A DNA stretch of 49,555 bases from Haplosporangium gracile (lineage: Eukaryota > Mortierellomycota > Mortierellomycetes > Mortierellales > Mortierellaceae), in NCBI GenBank assembly GCA_015499985.1, contig JAAAUF010000210.1, positions 1 to 49,555 of the forward strand, written 5' to 3'. The position numbers were made by a program, and so were the translations under genes. The notes under the pieces are model-generated. The model made no database searches and was not told the origin of the DNA. It saw only the letters and a program-made list of their open reading frames with translations. How positions within the stretch are numbered: the stretch's first letter is position 1; each line of letters starts with the position of its first letter. Positions 12,401 through 21,685 of the stretch are shown one piece after another.

Positions 12401-13574
12401 GCCAAATCTCCTCCCTAGTCCATCGCGGAAACATATTGTCGCGCCTCTGGAGAGATTGGAGCTCGGGTCGGTTCAGTTGACGAGCACGGGGATCGCAGAG
12501 ATCATCCGGGGCGTCAGTCGGACATTGAGGTTCTTGGTTCTGGAGCCTCGGCACTTCAAGGAGATGCTTCTGAGAGATGTCATTGTGCCAATGTGCAGGA
12601 AGCTGGAGGGCTTGCATTTTGACGACCCGGATCATTACTACCAACACCAGCTCCAGCAGTACCGAAAGCAGAGACAACGACAGCTGCGGGACAACAATCA
12701 ACAACAACAACCGCATCCGACCCAGTCTGTACCAGTCAACTCGATTTCAACGATGGAGGCTGAACATCGTCGTCCTAAAAAACGATCCTTCAAGTTGCGA
12801 CGGTCTAGGAGATTCGCCGCGACTGAGCTTCCGCCTCTAAACACCAGCAGCGCGCGCAAGAATGACACAGTTGCGGCGCAGGTTGACAATGGTTCAAGTT
12901 GCCCCGGACCTAGCCCTTGGCTGGGAGAGACATCGACAACGGAGTGGGTCGAGTATGGCAACTGCGCTCTTTGGGCAGCAAGTGCTATTGGGTCGACGGC
13001 AGGATTCGAGGCCAATGGTGGGCTGGTTAGTAATGGCAATGGCGCAACAAGGCATTCTCAGTCGATGTCAGGATCGAGAGGTCGTGGGATGTCGTCGTTT
13101 TTCCGAGGTTTTGGCACTCGCCTGGTCTCGATCCTTTCGCCTCGCAACAGCAGCGGCGATAATAACAACAACACCAACAACCAAGACAATATCAGCACTC
13201 CCGCGGGGACTGCGGCAATCGCGGCAGACCACGAATGCGACGTTGACAGGATCCTGGCACGTTTCGGCCTCACAGCGGCAGAAATGGATATGCTGCGCCA
13301 AGCATTGACACCCACGCTCATGTCCTTTGTTGTCATGCAATCGGATCTGTTGTCGGTGTCGGAGAGTGAGCCTATCATGTCGAGTTTGAACTCTTTCGTG
13401 GAGAGGAATGTAGTTGTGGATGGCGCGTTAGAGGTATTGGACGAAGACGAGGCGAACACACGATTGGCTGTTGTCATGATTGTGATGGCCGTCTATGGAT
13501 CATTGGCTATGCTAGCTGCTACGCTGTCGGTTTGGCCGATGGAGGCGCATGGATTTCCCTCCGAATGCATATAG
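9433..13574 (+). CDS. Large F-box/LRR protein with split F-box
   Basis: Two exons, 9433-10357 and 10789-13574, give 1236 residues. The donor is GTAAAG, the acceptor TGCTGCAG, and the phases match (a Gly codon is completed across the junction). The start is the first ATG; the frame is open for 23 more codons upstream but without ATG. After an Asn-rich tail the F-box begins at residues 51-75 (LLDLPDEILCLILAYC). A C-x2-C-x2-C-x2-C knuckle follows at 88-97. The expected second F-box half (FQLLLVNRRFADIAVRSLW) appears only at about 446-475, so some 370 mostly disordered residues are inserted. AMN1-like LRRs lie at about 754-823. Near the C-terminus (about 1199-1226) is a hydrophobic stretch that could be a membrane helix. 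It probably acts as an SCF adaptor, possibly membrane-tethered. A further unseen intron in exon 1 cannot be excluded. Confidence 0.8.
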
Positions 13575-14212
13575 ATTTTTTTGTTGCACCTTTATCTAGT
13601 CGTGCACGGGCGCGGGATTTTTCCGTTTACCCTTTCTATTCAGTTCTTTCCTTTTTATTTTTTTGCTGCTAACCTCAAAAGACAAAAGCAACCCATAGAC
13701 TTGTAAACCTAAATTAGCATAAACTTGAAGCTGACTTTTATTCTCCATCGGTTTTGTCTGTTTGCTTCTGCGCTGTTCACATTACGGATGCACCCATGGT
13801 CATAATTCATGTCTTCTTGTTGACAAGTCAGTGTGCATGAATGCCGTTTTTTGCCATTCTTTGGAGGAAAGTTCATTCGCTGCGGATACTTTGAGACTTA
13901 ACGATAGGCAAGTGTGTCGAGTTCAAGGGCAAACGAAATCACATACCTCCCTCGAAACTTTTTGACAGGCATTCCACATTCTCATTGCATCGTTCAAATT
14001 TCGCACAAACGTATATTATCGTTGATTGTTTTTTTTTTATTTCACATTGAGGATAGAAAGCATTGTTAGTGACATTTCATGCATCATGCGAAAAGTATAC
14101 AAATCAGTACGCGAAAAAAAAAGAAAGAGAGGAAAAAGAAAAGACGGAGGTAAGGGGGGCAAGAGCGCAAGAAAATGAGTTGTATCAACATCCAACTTGT
14201 CAATTCCTCTCT
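13575..14212. other. Intergenic between convergent genes
   Basis: About 640 bp holding the 3' flanks of the F-box gene and of the epimerase-like gene. It is AT-rich with no supported gene. Confidence 0.5.
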
Positions 14213-15226
14213 TTAAGCAGAGCGCTGCTCGAAGCCGGCCAACCAAGAGCGGGCATAGACATTCAACCCAACCGCAAATCCAGTCTTGATAGGCTTCCAA
14301 CCCAAAACAATCTGAGCGCAAGTACTGCCAGACGACACCTTGATATTGAAGGCCTGGATAAAGATCTCAAAGAAGGCCTTTTTCTCGGGGACACCAATCA
14401 ACTGGATCTGGGAGCCCTTGTATCTAAGCTCCTTTGCGAATTTGGTGAGGATGTAGGCGAGGCTCTCGTGGGAAGTGGTGACATCTAAGACGGGGTAGGA
14501 GTTTTTGTGGTCCGAGATAGATTCGAGTCTTTCGACAGCCGCGACGAAGGCCGAGGCGGTGTCGTCGACATGGATGAGAGAGACGTCAGCTTCGGGGTCG
14601 ACGGGGAGAGTGATGGGGGTGTTGTTTTGGATGACATTGTAGATCTGGCCAAAGTAAATATCCTAGATCTTGCCGTAGCCACCGTTGATGACGGAGGGGC
14701 GGATGATGGCGGCGTAGAGGTGTTCATAGGATGCCAGGACCTCGCGTTCCAACTTGGGGCGCCAGGTAACGAGGGTAGGGGGTTGGTGACAGGATGTCTT
14801 GACGCCGACGGGGGTCAGGTCTGAAGCGACGTTGTCGCCCGATCCGTGGAGCCACATGCCAGATCCGTAGATGTAGCCGATGCGGGACTGGCGGTTGGCT
14901 TGACGATCCTTAAACAGACGAACGAGGGGCTCGAGGATGGTCTTGATGCCGTTCTTGGAGGCCGAGAGGTTAATAACTACATCAGTGTTCTCAAACTTGA
15001 CGGCCTCGAGCCAGGGGAGGGTGGCGGAGAGGCGAAGGATGGAGTGGGAGTCGGAGGATTCGGGCTCAACGGGGCCGACGATGAGGATGACTTTGTTAAG
15101 GAGGAGGGTCGACTCGTTGGCGGCCGAGCGGGTCGTTCCGTAGACGATGTGGTTTGCTTGACGGAGCTGCTGGGAAACGCGGAGACCGATGTAACCGGCG
15201 GCACTGATGACGAGGACCTTAACCAT
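14213..15226 (-). pseudogene. NAD-dependent epimerase/NmrA-like protein, one in-frame stop
   Basis: Resembles the extended short-chain dehydrogenase/NAD-dependent epimerase families. One frame covers 338 codons from ATG (15226) to TAA (14213) without an intron, interrupted only by TAG at 14663-14665 (codon 188). Before the stop are the Rossmann strand and loop (VLVISAAGYIG; the usual first Gly of GxxGxxG is Ser) and IRPSVINGGYGKI, typical of the region after the active site. After it, coding is plainly conserved: VSLIHVDDTASAFVAAVE and the C-terminal FEIFIQAFNIK. The stop has no GT-AG pair around it that would remove it in frame. It is therefore a recent pseudogene, a readthrough case, a polymorphism or a sequencing error. 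It is divergent from delta-COP with 477 bp between the start codons. The substrate is unknown. Confidence 0.8.
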
Positions 15227-15609
15227 TGTGGAGATGTGTGTAAGTGTGTTTTGGAGTATTGTTTGAATTTGGTGTTGTTGTGGTTGCTTGAGAGAAGCTT
15301 GAGAGTGTTGAAGGCGAAGATGAGATTTTTTTTTAAAAAAAGGACGCGAAGAGCCTTTTTATACCTGCGTTGATGACCTGACAGTGTCAACATTTGAGAG
15401 GAAGAGGAGGAAGTGTGCAATTTCGCCATCCTCATGAGACGATATCGCCATGGGTCCAACACAAAGGCCTGGATATTTCAGCAATAACGACAGCAACAAC
15501 ATACAAGCGTTGAATGGGCAGCATAGGATTGATAATTCGGTTTATGTGGGTGCGAGATGCAATTATGCGGACAATAAAACAAAATTTTTGATGTCAAAGT
15601 AGGAAGTTG

Positions 15610-15617
15610 TGACGTCA
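15610..15617. promoter_or_regulatory. CRE palindrome TGACGTCA
   Basis: A perfect 8-bp CRE/ATF bZIP site, 86 bp upstream of the delta-COP ATG and 383 bp upstream of the divergent epimerase-like gene. In fungi such sites bind ATF/CREB-type factors active in stress responses. Use by either gene is inference. Confidence 0.5.
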
Positions 15618-15703
15618 TTTAGGCGCTGGTGCAATTTATACGGTTGGGCGTTTCTTATTCAGACAGCACACTCATCCACAACACTACCACCTACACGTTC
15701 GAC

Positions 15704-18457
15704 ATGGTAATGGACCTACACAAGGAAGAAAAAAGACGCGAATTGACAGCTACTACGGGAGGATAAACAGCAGTCTACAAAGGACGATACATTGTTCAAC
15801 AGGACGTATACTCTCGCCCCGCCTAGGGAAGAGATACAGGGGCAGCAACACCATATGCTGACGACACAGTCCATCTCCATGTCGCTATATATAGGTTGTT
15901 CTCGCAATCTCTGTTTGCACCAAGAGTGGCAAAGGTAAACAAGTGTACACACACAAAGACACCTGACACGGTTCAAAAACAACCAAGGAAGAAAGGAACA
16001 CTTCGGTCCTGTATAGAACGAAGTGCTGATGGAGCGAGCAAGGCAGGAAACTAAACCGCCGTCTCCTTATGCTCTTGGGAATCAATTACCTTCTGTAGCA
16101 CTCATCTCGCGTCAGTTCCGGGAGATGACGCGAGCCAGGATTGAGGGCTTGATTGCTTCGTTTCCTAAGTTGACCAGCAGCGGACAGCAGCACACGACCA
16201 TCGAGACGGACCATGTTCGCTATGTATACCAGCCTCTCGAGGAGCTCTTTATCGTCCTTATCACCAATAAGCAGTCCAACATCCTCCAAGGTAACATCTG
16301 TCGTTGCGGATTTTTTCTTTCTCTCTGCTATTTTTATCAATTAGCATTAGCGTTCGGGCCAATGGACTATTTTCAATCGTGGGTGAACATGGTTATACTG
16401 ATCGCTTTCCTTTCTAAAATATGTCCCATGGTAGATATCGATACACTGCAGTTAGTGTCGAGGGTGGTGTCGTCGACTTGCAGACCGACAGATGCGCGCG
16501 AGATTGACAGGAACGCGTTTGAGCTGCTGAGCTCATTTGATGAGATCATTTCATTGGGCTACCGCGAGAATGTCAACCTCGCCCAGGTCGGAAGCATCTC
16601 CGAAATGGAGAGTCACGAAGAAAAGATCCAGGAGATGATCGAAAAGGTATCACTTTCAGAATGTACTGACTCGGGCGATTGTTATTTCAATTTACTTTCG
16701 ATGTGTGTACTAACTTTCAACTAATTCTATTATATTTTCCTAATAGAACAAGGAGCGCGAGGCGAAGGAGGAATTGAAGCGCAGGGCAAAGATCTTGGAC
16801 CTTCAACGAAAGGAGCAGAGAAAGAACATGAGCGGGATGGGAGGTGGCGGCGGATTCGGCCAGGGCATGGGAGGTGGCGGTGGCTATGGCGGTCAGAGTG
16901 GAGGTTTCGGCATGGGAGGCATGGGAGGCATGGGCGTTATGGGTACGGGCGGCAACCAAGGATACGAGTCACCCTCTATTGACGACAGTGCCTCAAAGTT
17001 CAAGTATGCCTATGAAGCTTTGCTACGTGTGACTTTTTCAAGAGCAGCGATCAAGAAATGTACCTGGAGAGGTCGGCTAACGTCTTCTGTTTTGTGATTT
17101 ATTAGCAGCTCTGCACCAAAGGCACCGGCAACGAAGGCCAGAGGCATGCAGCTAGGACGCAAGCAAGACAATAACGATCTGTTCGAGTCATTGCGCTCAG
17201 AGGTCGAGTCACCACCAATTCATCAGCAACAGCAGCACACACCTGTTCAGCCCAGCTACTCTGCTCCTGCGCAGCCCGCTTTCCCCATGGAGAGCGTGCA
17301 TGTCCACATCGAGGAAAAGATTACTATGGTCGCCAACAGGGATGGTGGTCTGGAGAACATGGAGGTCAAGGGAGATTTGATGCTTCGCGTCTCGGATCCC
17401 TCTCGTGCCAAGATCAGTCTTGCCGTTCGTCATTTGGAGGATCCCAGCATCCAGTTCAAGGTGAGTTTACGTTGCAAGTGGGGACAAATTAAGCTTATTT
17501 TGAACACTTTGCTCTTTATACGGTGGCGACTAATAACCTTGATTATGTTTTTACTCCGCACGCTTTAATCTGATAGACGCACCCCAATGTCAACAAAGTT
17601 TTGTTCAACAGCGACAAGGTCATCGCTTTCAGAGATTCTTCAAAGGAGTTCCCACTCAATACGCCCACAGGAGTATTACGTTGGAGATTCATCAGCAAGG
17701 ACGAGAGTTCCATCCCACTTTCGAGTAAGGATTTGTATTTTTTGTGATTGTTTTGATGTCAGAGCGGATATCTGGATCGCCTGGCTGGACTGTGAACTAA
17801 CTGCCGTAATTCAACCTTTTGTTTTGGGTAGTCAACTGCTGGCCTTCTCCTGCCGGCGATGGATCGAGCGATGTCAACATTGAGTACCAGTTGGAGAATG
17901 AGGAAATGGAATTTAAGAATGTCAACATTATCATCCCCATCCCGTAAGTCAGTCTGATGATTTTTTTGCTCATTACCACGTTACCTCAGTAACATAACAG
18001 TTACTAACAATAGCTTTTGTCTCTTGTTTTTGGGATCAATACAATAGAGAAGGAACACACCCTACTGTAGGCGAAGTAGATGGCGAGTACATCGTGGATC
18101 GCCAACAGAGCGCGTTGATTTGGCAGTTGCCATCGATTGATTCGTCCAACCCATCAGGAAGCCTGGAGTTCAACTGCCAGGGCGAAGAAACCGAGAGCTT
18201 CTTCCCTGTCTCTGTTCAGTTTGAGAGCGAGCGTCTCATCTGTGATGTCGATGTAAGTCCATACATCATACTTTTGTTGTGTATCGTTTTTATTCGTGGG
18301 GTCCATTTTTTTTGTGAATGTCAATTCTGACGTCGAACGTATTTTTGATTATAAATACATTATTTAGGTTTTGAGCGTTACTCAAGTGGCGGATGGATCG
18401 GAGGTTCCTTTCTCAAAGCAGAGTATTCTGACGCCAGTCGAGTACAGCGTCGTGTAA
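15704..18457 (+). CDS. RET2: Coatomer subunit delta (delta-COP)
   Basis: Delta subunit of the COPI coat, an F-subcomplex component for Golgi-to-ER retrograde transport. Ten exons: 15704-15706, 15895-15934, 16099-16290, 16435-16646, 16747-17003, 17106-17460, 17577-17724, 17832-17943, 18048-18252 and 18368-18457, giving 537 residues with all phases consistent. Exon 1 is only the ATG, followed by GTAATG; exon 2 supplies VVLAISVCTKSGK, matching the conserved N-terminus. The longin-like domain (about 1-145) has SRQFREM, RIEGLIASFPKL and LGYRENVNLAQ. A Gly/Met-rich linker (about 177-219) is unusual for the family. The C-terminal mu-homology domain (about 295-537) has THPNVNKVLF, INCWPS, DVNIEYQLE and GEVDGEYIVD. 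The acceptor of exon 6 could also be 3 nt later (17109), dropping one Ser. Length fits the family (about 510-550). Confidence 0.96.
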
Positions 18458-18783
18458 TTGTCCTGGATAGTAGGACAGAAGAACATGACAGGCAGGACTA
18501 TCAACGCAGGAAGAAAGAGTGGTTGTGGCAAACTGACGAAAAATCGATGGTCTCGTTCTTTATGCGCAATTTCTCGAAAACGACACCCGTGGAATGAGAC
18601 TTGGAGCACCACCACCACCCACACAGCAAAAATAAATGGATTCCCCTCTCTAAAGATTAGAACTCACTTCTGGACGTTTTTTTATTTACCGCGCGGGGGA
18701 CTAGCATCAGCTCTTTTCTACACAGCAGCAGGAGTGTCAGTAATAAGAAAGTAACTGGCATCATGCTAACGAGTCTGCTCTTC
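18458..18783. other. Intergenic between convergent genes
   Basis: 3' flank of delta-COP and of the monooxygenase relic. No gene seen. Confidence 0.5.
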
Positions 18784-18957
18784 TCAGTGCCGCTGCGAGA
18801 CCATTTGGGGAAGGACGACCTGAATGCCACGAGCAGGCACTTGGGGAAGGAAAGTGGCCTGGGGGCGGTAATCCATACCCTTCATTCCTCTCTTCAACTT
18901 GACTGACTCGGGCAGCCAGTTGAATATAATGGTTCGCAGCAATCTATTCATCATTGA
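18784..18957 (-). pseudogene. FAD monooxygenase relic: last exon only (unit 0)
   Basis: Encodes only the C-terminal exon of the monooxygenase family found repeatedly upstream: LLRTIIFNWLPESVKLK, then RPQATFLPQVPARG and VVLPQMVSQRH, aligning with the last exons of the intact copies. It stops early at TGA (18784-18786), about 15 residues short of its paralogues, and the AG acceptor normally before this exon is changed (CAC in place of CAG). No upstream exon is recognisable in 18960-19130. This is the decayed downstream end of the array. Confidence 0.8.
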
Positions 18958-19138
18958 GTGGGGAATAGAAAAATGAGACGATAAAGAAAAAAAAACTTGA
19001 ATCTCGTGCAGCATAAGCTGACGCAGTTCTTTCAAACAAATCTGCGCAACAAAAAGGCTTAATTAATCTCAGCGACTCAAAGCAACAAGGGCTGCTCGAC
19101 CGCAATATGATATATTTCTTTTGAAGACTGACTTATTG

Positions 19139-19620
19139 CTAGACTGGGTTAAGGATAAGTTTCATACCGTCAGCTTGCCTACTCCTTTCATCGACCCTAA
19201 TCCAGGCGCAAGCACATTTGATCCATTCCAGATCAGCGAAAGCGTTTTGATCCCACATGAAAATTTGAAACGTGTTGTCCTCGTCTGACATAACCAGCCG
19301 CAGCCTTTCATGCTTTTTGCATCGTCGCTCGTCAATCCAATCTCTTCGTCGTCGATGAAGCACAAAAACTCGTTGTTGTACTTTAAACATGTTATGCCAT
19401 CGATGACCTCGCACGTCAATATTGACTCTTCGCGATCGATTGTGCCAAAGAGAACAAGGTTTCTGAAACTCAGGACATCGTTCCCCGCGTCAGGATCGAG
19501 AAAGTACTCCTTCCCACTCCCGACAGCATTGGACTGGTTGTCGAGTAGTTGAAAACCGCTCGCGCTAAGCATATCGTGGACGTATAACCGCTTAACGCTA
19601 TTCTTTCCGTGTTCATTTTA
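19139..19620 (-). pseudogene. Unrecognised small protein frame with a frameshift
   Basis: Two overlapping minus-strand frames look like one coding sequence. The first (from about 19613, passing an ATG at 19572) reads through VHDMLSASGFQLLDNQS, GSGKEYFLDPDAGNDVLS and FLCFIDDEEIGLTSDDAK. The other frame takes over near 19314-19318 with HERLRLVMSDEDNTFQIFMW and ends at TAG 19139. The switch lies at a run of five A on the coding strand, so a one-base indel or sequencing error explains it. An in-frame stop sits just upstream of the N-terminal part, so the true start is missing or is the ATG at 19572. Composition is protein-like (acidic, beta-rich) but I recognise no family. It interrupts the monooxygenase array. 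Confidence 0.5.
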
Positions 19621-19893
19621 CATGTGTTTTGAATACAAAAGCTGAAAAAAAACTGTGGTCTGTTCAGTCTGTTGTATTAGACTGGATGGGAATGCATGCA
19701 TCGAGGGGGCAAATGGTAGTAGGACCAATTGATTTTTGCTTGTCTGCAATCGATCCCGCGTTTCCCACTTGCACTCAACCCCTGAGAAATCATCACAAAG
19801 ATGAAGGTACAAAAGGGCAACAGGCAGCGCGATGACAATTTATTATACTTTAATTAAACTGACCACAACTGGGTATCACGCCGCCAATGTGGT

Positions 19894-21071
19894 CTATGTT
19901 CTTCTTTGGTATCGCTCCGACACCCTCTGAGGAAGGGCAGGAATAGTTCTCTTGTTCGACACTTGGGGAAGGAACACAGCTTGTGGGCGGAAGTCTATTC
20001 CTTTGAAGGCTCCCTTGTCTAGAATCGCTTGCAGGATGAAGTTAAAGGCGAAGCAACGCACCACTCGATCAATGAGTTTCTATGAAACGATGATCAAAAA
20101 AATTATATCTCACATAATTTAGTAAAACATTCGCTTGGAAATCTCTGCAAACGTACGCGTTGCCATTCTTAAAAAGAGATTATATGGCCATAAATGAGCT
20201 GGGCATTGCTTTTGCTAACGTTAAATTGGACTTTGACCTTTAAGTACCGCTCCTCCTTGTAAATATCAAATGCTTCCTTGATGTCACCCGGAGAAAGGCT
20301 CTTCATGTCATAGAAGCAGTTGGCGAGAGTTACAGCGTCCTAAATTGCGATCACTGCACCCAAACCAGCACTTGGAAGACGCTTGTGGCATGCTTAGGCG
20401 GGACAACAGAGCCAAAAAAAATAAATAAAAATAAAATAAAATAAAGTGGAAGAAGAAGAGAGAGAAAAGTCATGAGTAAGAGTTAACGTAGATAATCAAA
20501 TGCGCGAAAGAGCAATTTTCCTTAGTGACCAAAACGAAAAAAAAGCAATAACACAAATGTACCATCGCCGATAAGGACTGTTCGACCATGGTACCATGTC
20601 TCGAATAACTTATCCTCCAGGAGCACCTTAGAGAGGGTATCCCGCGGAGTCGCATCGATGAAGTCTCCTAAGTTGCCGCCAAAAGGTATGAGAAAGTCTC
20701 TTACCTCCTTGATCATAGGCTCACTTGTCTCTGGGCCCCACTCAGAGTTTTTAAACTTGTGCTCGAACGCTTCCTTGACAGTCAACAGCTGGGAAATGGC
20801 GTTCCAGCAAATCCTATTTCCAGGTACTAGACCTGGGGAGAAAAAATTGAAAGGGAGGCGAGGACATATTGACCAAGCGCTGCCTACCCAGAGGTTTCAC
20901 TTCCTTCGCGCGTTCGTAGATCTGATAAGGGTTCCCAGCTTTATCTTAGAGGATAGAAAGGAGGAGACGAGCCGGGCCTGCTCCCACAATCATGACGTGA
21001 GGATTCTTGCCGTCACTGAGAGGAGGCGGCTGAGAGGGATATTTGACTGAAGGCTCGTCCTCTAACGTCGT
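19894..21071 (-). pseudogene. FAD monooxygenase pseudogene (unit 1), exons 2-3 deleted
   Basis: A dead paralogue of the intact copies upstream. The start ATG is replaced by ACG (about 21066-21071). Exon 1 keeps YPSQPPPLSDGKNPHVMIVGAG but then reads PARL and hits TAA at 20946-20948. Its donor (about 20887) is followed within about 65 bp by the exon-4 homologue (about 20565-20822: FKNSEWGPETSEP, GRTVLIGDG), so exons 2 and 3, which carry the central FAD-binding part, are deleted. The exon-5 homologue keeps ACHKRLPSAGLGAV but has TAG at 20340-20342 where the copies read Gln, and Met before it has become Ile. The last exon (19894-20080) is diverged (RCFAFNFILQAIL). It cannot make an active flavoenzyme. 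Confidence 0.9.
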
Positions 21072-21685
21072 TTAGGTTTAAAAAGGTGAGTTTAAACGAG
21101 TTTGAGGTGAATGAAAAAAAGGAAGAAGGAGGGGTATGAACAAGCTTGGGAAGTGGAATGAGAAAGTAGATAATGAGCAGAGGAGAGATGGAAAGATGAG
21201 TCGACTGACATTCGACATCATTTGAGGGTTGTGTACCATTTCATGTCTTTATTGCTAACAGACGGGGCGACAGAAAAAAAAAAGACGCCAACGCTTGTGT
21301 GTATGAAGCGGATGGTACGATCAGTATGAAGAGCACGAAGTAAATAAAAACTGTACGAAAGGGGAGTAGAAAGAGAAGAAGAGAAGGAGTGGATGATACC
21401 ATGCAGCAATGCATGAAAGACACTACTGCTGTTAGAAAGGGTACCAGCTTTTCCTTTTATTTGCCCTGTTGCTTTAGGCAGGGGCCACGATCGTTGAAAA
21501 TCAATGATATCTGCGATGTCTGGGATAGCAGAGCTATGCAAATAAGGGGATTAAAAGTTCGACCGTTCCGCTGTCTCAACTCTCCTGCTCTCCATGTAAC
21601 ATGCATTCCCCTCACAACAAATTGACAATGCCATTCAATGTCAGATAAACACACCAGAATCAACTTTATTTTAGCATTACAGAAC
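21072..21685. other. Spacer between monooxygenase units 1 and 2
   Basis: About 610 bp of purine-rich 5' flank of unit 1 followed by the 3' flank of unit 2. A TTTATT at 21665-21670 gives AATAAA on the coding strand 16 nt after the stop of unit 2, a plausible poly(A) signal. No gene seen. Confidence 0.5.

Noticed and set aside
14846..15373. 175-codon plus-strand frame opposite the epimerase-like gene
   Set aside because: Antisense shadow of the minus-strand coding sequence, which carries the recognised motifs.
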